Shown: in pieces, positions 26,986 to 34,200 of the stretch | Numbering within the stretch: position 1 is the first letter of the stretch | How the letters are laid out: each line of letters begins with the position of its first letter | Virus record (IMG/VR): IMGVR_UViG_3300032240_001607 | Coordinates: 1 to 46,113 of that record | Direction: 5' to 3' (one strand) | DNA from: a virus | Length of the DNA: 46,113 nt | The notes under the pieces: generated by a model | Databases searched by the model: none | What the model was told of the DNA's origin: nothing | Seen by the model: the letters and a program-made list of their open reading frames with translations, nothing else | Position numbers and translations under genes: made by a program

Positions 26986-29900
26986 ATGACCGTAAATAAC
27001 CCTCAGTTGGATGCTACCAATAAACTTCGTATGACTGCGCCACAAGCGCTGATTGATACCGACTTTGAGTATGGTACCCAGGTATCTAAGTGGGAGAACT
27101 TGGCGTTAACCAATAACCGCCCATTTGTATACCCAAAAAGCACGCCTATTTCTTATACAGACATTAAAATTACTAACCGTACTGTTACTGTAACTTTGGG
27201 TTCTACCACAGGTCTTGCTGTAGGTACCCCTATTGTAGTTACTGATACTTTTCAATCTATCGCAAATGGTACATTTGTAATTGAAACTCTTGTTCTTAAC
27301 ACAAACTTTACCTACACAGCCAGAGCTGCCACCTCTCTTACTGCCGGTACTTCTATTAACGATGCTAATAAAACAGTTATTTCACAGGGAAATTACTACA
27401 CTGCAAGCCAAATTAACCCTACAAATATCACTGCAGCAACTAGCGGAACAGCTGCTAATACCATGGTTTCAGATGCCGCCGCTGGCGCTTCAAAAATTAG
27501 CGTTTATTTAAACGTTGCTCACGGCCTTTCAATTGGTAACGAAATTCAAGTAGCCTCAACTACTGGATACACAAATGCTATCGGCGCTTTTTACGTTGCT
27601 CAAATTATTAGCCCTACCGCGTTTGCTTATTACAGCCGAGCTACTGTAGCCTCTGCTAGCGCCCCATCCGACATTAAAATTTTTGCTCGTGCACAGGGCT
27701 CGGTTCTTCACCGCCCATTTGATGGTGGAGTTATATTTTCTTCTAATGGTGGGTCAAACTACGAACAGCAAATTCGTCAGACTCGCCGTTATTTCCGATA
27801 CCAGTCGGGTAAAGGTATTCAAATCTCTTCCGGAACTATTCTTAAACCTAATTTCCAGGTAGATAAGATGTCAGTAGTTGCTTCTACTGGAGTTATCACA
27901 ATTGTTCTTAAAGACGTTCACAACTTACAAACTGTACCGCCTGATGCTCAAATAACTATTTATGGCGCTAATGAATCAGGATTCAATGGCTCATTCTATG
28001 TAACTAACGTAATTAATTACAACACATTTACAGTAACTACCTCTACTACAGCGTTTGCTGCTGATACAACAGCTTCTGGAAACTACTATGTTTCTACTTC
28101 TGGATGGTATGGGGCGGTAAACCGCCTTGGTATTTTTGACCAGCAAAATGGTTTGTTCTTTGAGTATGATGGGCAAACGCTGTATGCAGTTCGCCGTAGC
28201 TCTACCTACCAAGTTGCTGGTCGTGGAAAAGTAGCTAAAGATTCTACTGCCGTCACGGCTAGCACATTATTTACTACTACCGCGTATACTAAGCAGCTAA
28301 CTGGTGGAGATTTTGTTGTAATTAAAGGTCAGTCTTATCGTGTTGAAAGCGTTACAGATGATAGCAACTTTACTATTTCTCCAGCTTATCGTGGTGCCGA
28401 TGCCGATAACGTAATTATTTCTAAAACTATTGATACTAAAGTCCCTCAGTCACAATGGAATTTGGACAAAATGGACGGTAGCGGTAGTAACGGAACTAAC
28501 GGAAGCGCTTTAACTTCTCCATCGGGCTACGTTTTAGACCTAACTAAAATGCAGATGTTCTACATCGACTTCTCATGGTACGGTGCTGGATTCGTTCGTT
28601 GGGGTCTTCGTGGCACCGACGGTGACGTAACCTACGTCCACAAGATGCAAAACAACAACGTAAACGCTGAAGCGTATATGCGTTCTGGTAACTTGCCTGG
28701 TCGTTATGAAAGCTCAACTATTCCCCCAGTTACTGCGGTTACTAAGAGTATTACTGCCACTGATAGCTCAATCACGGTCGCAGATACCAGTAACTTTCCT
28801 TCAACCGGCGTGTTGATGATTAAAAACAAAGACACTGTAGAACACGTTTATTACTCTTCAAAGACCGCTACATCTTTTAACGTGCAACGTGCATTAGGTG
28901 GTGCTAAGGTAACTTCATTTACTACAACAAAAGACAGTAACACTTTGAACTTAGGTTCTGCAACTTTTGCCACTGGTTCAGTATCTACTATTCAAATTGG
29001 CCAAAGAGTAATTGCCGATAGCCCTAACGTTTTTTCAGATACGTGTTTTGTAACCGGCATAAATGGCAGCACAATTACCCTCAGCAATGCTGCGCTATCG
29101 GCTACTTCAGGCATAATTTACTTTGTGCCTATGAGCTCAAGTAGCGGTCAAACATTTACGCCTGCAACTAACCCTGTGACCGTAGAACTTGGTTACCCAA
29201 CTTTGGCTCCTACAATTAGCCACTGGGGTACTTCGGTAATTATGGATGGCCGTTTTGACGATGACAAGTCTTTGCTATTTACTTACGGACAAAAAACCCT
29301 TACTGGTCTTACTCCAGTTGGTACTCCTACCCCTGCTGCAGGAACTATTAATACTAACCTAAACAGCTCTAATGCCACATTATCTACTACATCTGGTGTA
29401 ACTGTGGGTATGTATATTGTATCGGCTAACCTTCCTGCAAACACAATAATTACAAGTATTGGTGCATCTAGCACTGTTACATTAAGTGCTGCTGCTACTG
29501 CCACAGCGTCTGGAACTGCAACGTCATTTACTGTGGCTCAAAGCGCTGCTCTTATGGCTATTCGTGTCGCGCCTTCTGTTGATAATGGTAAGGGCTCCTA
29601 TTTCGGTTCCCGTGAACTTATTAACCGTATGCAGCTGGTTCTTCGTACTCTTGACGTTTCGCTTATTGGTTCAGGTAACATCCTTGTTCAAGCTGTGTTA
29701 AATAACAGCATTTCAACTGATATTGCTTGGACTAACGCTGTTGGAGATGTTGCAGGTTTACCTACGTCAAGCCTTGCACAAATTGCAGACTATGCGGGTA
29801 AAAACGTAGGTCTTCTTAGCACTCAACTTGGTGAAGTAACCGGTGGTTTCTTTGTTTCTACTACAGGTAGCATTGAGCTTGATAAAGTCCGTGACCTTGG

Positions 29901-30063
29901 TAACTCTATTTTAGGTGGAGGAGTTACCTCTTCCGCAACAGACTTTTCAAGTAAAAGCATTTACCCTGATGGCCCTGACGTTCTTACTATTTTTGTCACT
30001 AACGTTGGTAGCACAGGCTTAGCTCTGTCAAGCCGTTTGTCTTGGACGGAAGCTCAGGCTTAA
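26986..30063 (+). CDS. Large virion structural protein, 1025 aa
   Basis: The N-terminus (LRMTAPQALIDTDFEYGTQV, SKWENL) and the block RPFDGGVIFSSNGG..YEQQIRQTRRYFRYQSGKG (about 242-280) match a family of large structural proteins in marine T4-like and related phages. Beta modules of two types are embedded: AHGLSIGNEI (near 179) with FNGSFYV (near 332), and VGMYIVSANLPANTI (near 807). The C-terminal region (RVAPSVDNGKGSYFGSRELI onward) looks like a conserved compact domain. Likely on the virion surface or baseplate periphery. Confidence 0.7.
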   Translation: MTVNNPQLDATNKLRMTAPQALIDTDFEYGTQVSKWENLALTNNRPFVYPKSTPISYTDIKITNRTVTVTLGSTTGLAVGTPIVVTDTFQSIANGTFVIETLVLNTNFTYTARAATSLTAGTSINDANKTVISQGNYYTASQINPTNITAATSGTAANTMVSDAAAGASKISVYLNVAHGLSIGNEIQVASTTGYTNAIGAFYVAQIISPTAFAYYSRATVASASAPSDIKIFARAQGSVLHRPFDGGVIFSSNGGSNYEQQIRQTRRYFRYQSGKGIQISSGTILKPNFQVDKMSVVASTGVITIVLKDVHNLQTVPPDAQITIYGANESGFNGSFYVTNVINYNTFTVTTSTTAFAADTTASGNYYVSTSGWYGAVNRLGIFDQQNGLFFEYDGQTLYAVRRSSTYQVAGRGKVAKDSTAVTASTLFTTTAYTKQLTGGDFVVIKGQSYRVESVTDDSNFTISPAYRGADADNVIISKTIDTKVPQSQWNLDKMDGSGSNGTNGSALTSPSGYVLDLTKMQMFYIDFSWYGAGFVRWGLRGTDGDVTYVHKMQNNNVNAEAYMRSGNLPGRYESSTIPPVTAVTKSITATDSSITVADTSNFPSTGVLMIKNKDTVEHVYYSSKTATSFNVQRALGGAKVTSFTTTKDSNTLNLGSATFATGSVSTIQIGQRVIADSPNVFSDTCFVTGINGSTITLSNAALSATSGIIYFVPMSSSSGQTFTPATNPVTVELGYPTLAPTISHWGTSVIMDGRFDDDKSLLFTYGQKTLTGLTPVGTPTPAAGTINTNLNSSNATLSTTSGVTVGMYIVSANLPANTIITSIGASSTVTLSAAATATASGTATSFTVAQSAALMAIRVAPSVDNGKGSYFGSRELINRMQLVLRTLDVSLIGSGNILVQAVLNNSISTDIAWTNAVGDVAGLPTSSLAQIADYAGKNVGLLSTQLGEVTGGFFVSTTGSIELDKVRDLGNSILGGGVTSSATDFSSKSIYPDGPDVLTIFVTNVGSTGLALSSRLSWTEAQA

Positions 30064-30066
30064 TCT

Positions 30067-30597
30067 ATGCGCTCATATACCCCCGGTGGTAGATTTGACG
30101 CTGACTTTGAGTCTGATGACATCAGCGCAGGAATAACCGCTGACCGTACTAACCCTGTAGGTGCTATAGCGCAGTGGTGGAGCTTTAACACAAGCTTTGT
30201 TACTGACCCTATCTACGACGTAGAGCCTATCGGTGTTGGTCGTGTGTGGACTGGTCCTAAGTATGTTCCGGTAACTGCGACGTCAATTGGGCAGGGCGCT
30301 TCGGTCCTTAACGAGCGCGGTTTCTACAACGTGGACACCTTGCACTTGACCTTTAACATTGACGACGCGTTCGTAGTAGCGCCTGAATTGTTTGATGATA
30401 AAGGCTTGGTTAAGTCAAGTATTGACCTTGTAGATAAGTATAGAATTGTATTTAAGAACGAAGTCTACAGGCCAAACAAAGCTCAACCGGCAGGTTTGGT
30501 GGCTAACCGCCACACAATGCTTGTCATAGATTGCACACAGCTAGCCCCTGATGAGCTTGTAAACGACGTACAGTTCTTGGCTTACGCCCAACCATAG
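30067..30597 (+). CDS. Conserved virion-type protein, 176 aa
   Basis: Mixed alpha/beta protein without a recognised domain. Segments such as VEPIGVGRVWTGPKYVPVTA and LHLTFNIDDAFVVAPELFDD look globular. It starts 3 nt after the preceding stop, so probably acts with the 1025-residue protein. Role unknown. Confidence 0.55.
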   Translation: MRSYTPGGRFDADFESDDISAGITADRTNPVGAIAQWWSFNTSFVTDPIYDVEPIGVGRVWTGPKYVPVTATSIGQGASVLNERGFYNVDTLHLTFNIDDAFVVAPELFDDKGLVKSSIDLVDKYRIVFKNEVYRPNKAQPAGLVANRHTMLVIDCTQLAPDELVNDVQFLAYAQP

Positions 30598-30606
30598 GAG
30601 ATATAA

Positions 30607-30903
30607 ATGGCAGATTACGTAAATAAAAACGGCGAAAAAATTCTTGGCGGAAAGGGCGGTAAACCAGTTTCTGTAGAAGAGCAAAAGGGCTATGACAAAG
30701 TTAACAAGGCTGCCGTAGCTAAGCTGAAGTCGTGGCCTGGTTACAAGGCTGCTGAAGCTAAACAAAAGGCTGTTAAAGAAGCTGTTACTACCGCTAAAAA
30801 GCCAGCCGCTAAGCCAGCCGCTAAGCCAGTTGCTAAGAAAGCTGTTGCTGCTAAGCCAGTTGCTAAAGCTGCTGTTAAGAAAGCTACCCCTAAGAAGAAG
30901 TAA
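30607..30903 (+). CDS. Histone H1-like Lys/Ala/Pro-rich protein
   Basis: 98 residues. The last 40 are repeats of AAKP and VAKKA type, as in bacterial and eukaryotic H1-like tails that bind DNA without sequence specificity. The first 50 residues contain VNKNGEKILGGKGGKPVS and a short helix. Good RBS (AGGAGA). First of a run of about ten tiny basic proteins. A DNA-condensing or internal-head role is plausible but not shown. Confidence 0.6.
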   Translation: MADYVNKNGEKILGGKGGKPVSVEEQKGYDKVNKAAVAKLKSWPGYKAAEAKQKAVKEAVTTAKKPAAKPAAKPVAKKAVAAKPVAKAAVKKATPKKK

Positions 30904-31040
30904 TGCCTTTCAAGTCTAAACAGCAAGAAAAGTGGATGTTTGCTACTAAGCCGAAAATGGCTAAGCAGTGGGCAGAAGAAACCCCTAACCCAAAGGCTCT
31001 TCCTAAGAAAGTAAAGGCCAAAAAGAAAAATGGCAAATAA
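30903..31040 (+). CDS. 45-aa basic protein, MPFKSKQQ family
   Basis: MPFKSKQQEKWMFATKPKMA and then KQWAEETPNPKALPK match the widespread small phage protein family 'MPFkSkaQ..ymfa..P..A..wa..T'. Its ATG overlaps the preceding TAA (TAATG). Function unknown. Confidence 0.7.
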   Translation: MPFKSKQQEKWMFATKPKMAKQWAEETPNPKALPKKVKAKKKNGK

Positions 31041-31194
31041 ACCTGTCTGGGACAAGAAGAACCCAAAGAAGAAGCACAAGGACCTAAACGGCAAGCAAGA
31101 GTCTGCTGCTAAAGCTCGCGCTAAGGCTGCTGGTCGTCCTTACCCTAACCTCGTAGATAACATGGCAATTGCCAAAAAGGCAAAGAAGAAATAA
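31030..31194 (+). CDS. 54-aa basic protein
   Basis: Overlaps the end of the previous gene by 11 nt. Contains KARAKAAGRPYPNLVDN near residues 28-44, a motif of small phage proteins usually written 'ArAkAaGRPyPNlvDN'. Role unknown. Next ATG begins directly after its TAA. Confidence 0.65.
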   Translation: MANKPVWDKKNPKKKHKDLNGKQESAAKARAKAAGRPYPNLVDNMAIAKKAKKK

Positions 31195-31428
31195 ATGGCT
31201 AAAGTAACTGCTGGTGGACTTAAACATAAAGTCACTAAAAAACAAGAAGACCGCGGTGCTGGTAATAAGGGCGATATCATCGTCGAGCAAAATAGCAAAT
31301 CTGGTAAAAAAGAGCGTATGAATCTTACTAAACTTGCCGGTGCCAAGACTGTTAAGCAAGGCATTAAAGCTACTAAGTCTTATCACAAAAAGCACCCTAA
31401 TATTGCTAAAGGAAAAAGAAATGGCTAA
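31195..31428 (+). CDS. 77-aa basic hypothetical protein
   Basis: Lys-rich product (MAKVTAGGLKHKVTKKQEDR at the start; SYHKKHPNIAKGKRNG at the end) with no recognised domain. Overlaps the next gene by eight nt. Confidence 0.55.
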   Translation: MAKVTAGGLKHKVTKKQEDRGAGNKGDIIVEQNSKSGKKERMNLTKLAGAKTVKQGIKATKSYHKKHPNIAKGKRNG

Positions 31429-31732
31429 AACACCTGCTTGGGAGCGTAAAGAAGGCAAGAACCCTAATGGCGGACTAAACGCTAAGGGACGTGCTTCTGC
31501 TAAAGCTCAGGGCCACAATCTAAAGGCCCCAGTTAAGTCTGGCGACAATCCTCGCCGCGCATCTTTCCTGGCACGTATGGCTGGTAACCCTGGTCCAGAG
31601 CGTAAGCCAAATGGTGAGCCTACTCGCCTTCTACTGAGCCTACAAGCCTGGGGTGCTTCGTCAAAAGCTGATGCCAAGAAAAAGGCAGCTGCTATGTCTA
31701 AGCGACTAGAAAACAAAAAGAAAACCAAATAA
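31421..31732 (+). CDS. DUF6321-like small protein, 103 aa
   Basis: The true start is ATG 31421 (MAKTPAWERKEGKNPNGGLN); the longer ORF from 31334 runs through the previous gene in another frame. KEGKNPNGGLNAKGRAS, then LKAPVKS..PRRASFLARMAG matches the 'GGLnakGR ... RrkSFcaRM' pattern of the family I recall as DUF6321, found across phages with unknown function. Confidence 0.7.
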   Translation: MAKTPAWERKEGKNPNGGLNAKGRASAKAQGHNLKAPVKSGDNPRRASFLARMAGNPGPERKPNGEPTRLLLSLQAWGASSKADAKKKAAAMSKRLENKKKTK

Positions 31733-31740
31733 GGACAATA

Positions 31741-31797
31741 ATGCCTGACTGTAAGTGCGATAATTGTAAGTGTCGAAAGGACCAACCCCGTGGCTGA
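31741..31797 (+). CDS. 18-aa Cys-rich micropeptide
   Basis: MPDCKCDNCKCRKDQPRG has four cysteines in CxCx2CxC spacing, so it could bind metal. AAGGA precedes the ATG, and the next gene's GTG start lies inside it. Short length makes it uncertain. Confidence 0.4.
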   Translation: MPDCKCDNCKCRKDQPRG

Positions 31798-31999
31798 ACA
31801 CAAAAAACCAAAAGCTAAGAAGAAGCCACCTCTAGGTCAAGGTGGTCGTTTCAAGGCCATCGAAGAAAAGGCCAAGAAGTCTGGCGCAAAGAATCCTGCT
31901 GCGGTCGCCGCTGCTGCCGGTATTGCAAAGTACGGCGAAAAGAAAATGGTCAAGCTTGAACAAAAGGGCAAGCGCGATGCCAAGAAAGGCAAAAAATAA
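31790..31999 (+). CDS. 69-aa basic protein, GGRFKA..KYG family
   Basis: GTG start. Contains GQGGRFKAIEEKAKKSGAKN and AAAAGIAKYGEKKMVKLEQK, matching small phage proteins with 'GGRFkal ... P.alAa.iGrkKYGk.kf..la'. About a third of residues are Lys. Role unknown. Confidence 0.65.
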   Translation: MAEHKKPKAKKKPPLGQGGRFKAIEEKAKKSGAKNPAAVAAAAGIAKYGEKKMVKLEQKGKRDAKKGKK

Positions 32000-32220
32000 T
32001 GGCTTCTATTAGAAAGCTAAAAAAGGCTGGCGCTACTATGGAGCGTGCTGCCGGCAACCCTAACGCGAGCAAAAAAGCCAAGGCTATTGGAGTTAAAGCC
32101 GCCGCTGTTCAAAGCAAGGGTTTTGCCCCAGGAGCTAACAAAAAAGATTCTAAAGCAGCTGGAGCTGTTACCAAAGGGCAAGTAGCCTCATACGACAAAA
32201 ACGCTAAGAAAGGCAAATAA
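31999..32220 (+). CDS. 73-aa basic hypothetical protein
   Basis: Lys/Ala/Gly-rich with no recognised domain. Starts within the preceding TAA (TAATG). GAGAVTK-type spacing near the end looks disordered. Confidence 0.55.
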   Translation: MASIRKLKKAGATMERAAGNPNASKKAKAIGVKAAAVQSKGFAPGANKKDSKAAGAVTKGQVASYDKNAKKGK

Positions 32221-32222
32221 TC

Positions 32223-32474
32223 ATGGCTAAAAAAGACGATAAGTGCGGCAAGTGTGCCGGTTGTAAAAAGGGCCTAAAGTGCACCATGGCATGGGCTGGT
32301 TCAAAGGCTGACGAAAAGGCTGACAAGAAGACCATGACCGGCATGACTGCCGCTCAGAAAAAGGCATTCAAGACTAAAGACAAGGCAATGGACAAGAAGA
32401 AGCCTTCTAAGAAAGAAGACGAGAAGATGGACGCTGCCTTGGCTAAGAAGGTCAAGAAGACCGTTAAGAAGTAA
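32223..32474 (+). CDS. 83-aa Lys-rich protein with N-terminal Cys cluster
   Basis: CGKCAGCKKGLKC at residues 8-20 is a compact metal-binding candidate. The remaining 60 residues are highly charged Lys/Asp/Met helices, ending VKKTVKK. No family recognised. Confidence 0.55.
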   Translation: MAKKDDKCGKCAGCKKGLKCTMAWAGSKADEKADKKTMTGMTAAQKKAFKTKDKAMDKKKPSKKEDEKMDAALAKKVKKTVKK

Positions 32475-32476
32475 CC

Positions 32477-32953
32477 ATGGGTCCCGGTAGAAAAAAGGAC
32501 ATAAAAAAAGCTGTTAAAGCCACTGTTAGGGCCGCCGCCACAAACGGTACAAAAAACCCGCAAGAAAAAATAGCTGACTTACAGAAGTCGTCTAATGCAG
32601 GCAAAAGGGTTGAGTATAAGGTTAAGAGTGCTAGCGCTATCCCAGGTTCTGCGGTAGATAGGCAAAATGGTATTTCAGATGACGGCTCTAAAGGCTCTAG
32701 CGCAAAAAAGGCTATGCAAAAGCGAGTTAATCAATCTAAAATAGCTCGTGGAGATAAGCCGTATAGAGTCTACGTGACAAAGGCTGAAGCGGATAAAGTT
32801 GCCCGTAAACGCGGAAACTTGTACAGAAAAGCAAGGCTAGATGGCGGTACTCCTCCGGGAGACAATTCTATGGCTGCTCGTCAAGCTCACCGTAACGGAC
32901 TTCAGTGGCAAAAAGCTGAAACCGATAAAAAATCTGATGGCCCTAAGTACTAA
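32477..32953 (+). CDS. Basic hypothetical protein, 158 aa
   Basis: The longest of the basic cluster. It has a Lys/Ala-rich N-terminus, a Ser/Gly-rich middle and a helical C-terminal half (YRVYVTKAEADKVARKRGNL, ARQAHRNGLQWQKAETDK). No recognised domain. Followed by a terminator, ending the transcription block of tiny proteins. Confidence 0.55.
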   Translation: MGPGRKKDIKKAVKATVRAAATNGTKNPQEKIADLQKSSNAGKRVEYKVKSASAIPGSAVDRQNGISDDGSKGSSAKKAMQKRVNQSKIARGDKPYRVYVTKAEADKVARKRGNLYRKARLDGGTPPGDNSMAARQAHRNGLQWQKAETDKKSDGPKY

Positions 32954-32965
32954 ATAAAAAAGTTT

Positions 32966-32985
32966 AGCCCTGCGAAAGCAAGGCT
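32966..32985 (+). terminator. GNRA-loop terminator
   Basis: AGCC-C-TGC paired with GCA-A-GGCT around GAAA, followed by TTTCTTTT. One C/A mismatch in the stem. Lies 13 nt past the stop. Confidence 0.75.
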
Positions 32986-33065
32986 TTTCTTTTATCCTGA
33001 TAGTAGCCCTATGCGGGGGCGGAACCAAATTTGCGCTGTATTTTGCTTACTCCATTGGAGATTAT

Positions 33066-33227
33066 ATGCCTAGCTTAGATAGGGATAAGTACCGTAAGGT
33101 AACTCAACCCACTGAGGCGGACTTTATTCGCGGGATAGCCGACAGCGCCACCAAGAATAATAAAGCCGGACTTATATCTATGGCGGCTATGTTTCTGGTG
33201 AATAGAGCAATACGGCGGGGTAAATGA
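33066..33227 (+). CDS. 53-aa hypothetical protein
   Basis: MPSLDRDKYRKVTQPTEADF then a helix with SMAAMFLVNRAIRRGK. RBS TGGAG. Overlaps the next ATG as ATGA. Compact and hydrophobic at the end, but too short for a firm membrane call. First gene of the neck and tail block. Confidence 0.55.
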   Translation: MPSLDRDKYRKVTQPTEADFIRGIADSATKNNKAGLISMAAMFLVNRAIRRGK

Positions 33228-33550
33228 CTTTAGCATTTAACGAATCCGCAAAAACCTCTCTTAAAGACTTAAACAAAGCCCTAACTACTGAATTGCGCTC
33301 AGACGCATTGGCTGCTGGCTGGCCTAAAGAACTTGTCAAAGCCCTACAAGTCAGCATAAACAAGTTGTCAATAATGATTGACTACGACGAAAAATACGCT
33401 GTCAAGATTGAAGACCTGGAGTACGGTACCGAAGATACTAATCCTCGCCCTGTATTCCGTAAGTTTATTGATAAGCACGGCAGTATCGTCACGGGCGCTG
33501 TGACTGACTGGTCATTAAACTACTTAATGGATAGCGGGTTAATTCCATGA
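33224..33550 (+). CDS. Neck or head-completion candidate, 108 aa
   Basis: Helical N-terminal half (SLKDLNKALTTELRSDALAA), then a conserved-looking YGTEDTNPRPVFRKFIDKHG. Similar lengths and positions are typical of small head-tail joining proteins, but no specific family is recognised. Coupled to the next gene by overlap. Confidence 0.5.
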   Translation: MTLAFNESAKTSLKDLNKALTTELRSDALAAGWPKELVKALQVSINKLSIMIDYDEKYAVKIEDLEYGTEDTNPRPVFRKFIDKHGSIVTGAVTDWSLNYLMDSGLIP

Positions 33551-34161
33551 GTTTTATATTAGCTGAGGACCTGGCTCTTAAGACCCTACTTGGCGGCATC
33601 ACCGTAACTGATGAGAAAAATAACTCTAGGGCCGTTGGTGTTTGGTTTGCCAACCCTGACGTAGAATCTCGCAGCCAGAGCTACCCATATATTACTATTG
33701 AGCTAATTAATATGGAACCGGCTAAAGACCGTCAGCACTCCGGTATTTTTGAAGATAACGACTTACAGGGCACCATTGCTCCTACTAGCGGCTTTACTTA
33801 TTTTTATGAGAGCCCGGTAACCTGGAAGCTAATTTACCAGGTTACAACCTATGCTCGTCACCCTCGTCACGACCGCACTATTTTGGCCTACTTGCTTAAT
33901 AATGTATTTTTGTCAGACCGTGGGTATTTGCCTGTACCTAACGACCTCGGTACCGAGACAGGTTACAGGCATTTGCTATTAGAAGAGTTTGTTAAACGTG
34001 ATACCATTGAAGATAACCGCCGGTTACACCGAAGTGTGTTCACAGTCTCAGTAAGCAGCGAAAGCGACGTGGACTCTTATGTCTATGCCCAAGCTGTTTC
34101 TACCGTAAAAATTAATAAAAAGACAACAGCCGACATCCCATCTGGACAACAACCTATCTAA
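33547..34161 (+). CDS. Putative tail terminator or neck protein, 204 aa
   Basis: Alpha/beta product with SYPYITIELINMEPAKDR and WKLIYQVTTYARHPRHDRTI. The fold pattern (strands, then 'D..la.yll' helix) and the place directly before the sheath gene suggest a tail terminator or sheath-connector protein of contractile tails. Inference from context more than from motifs. Confidence 0.55.
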   Translation: MSFILAEDLALKTLLGGITVTDEKNNSRAVGVWFANPDVESRSQSYPYITIELINMEPAKDRQHSGIFEDNDLQGTIAPTSGFTYFYESPVTWKLIYQVTTYARHPRHDRTILAYLLNNVFLSDRGYLPVPNDLGTETGYRHLLLEEFVKRDTIEDNRRLHRSVFTVSVSSESDVDSYVYAQAVSTVKINKKTTADIPSGQQPI

Positions 34162-34200
34162 TATTCGTTCCCCTTTTAACTACAACCAAGGAGAAATCTC

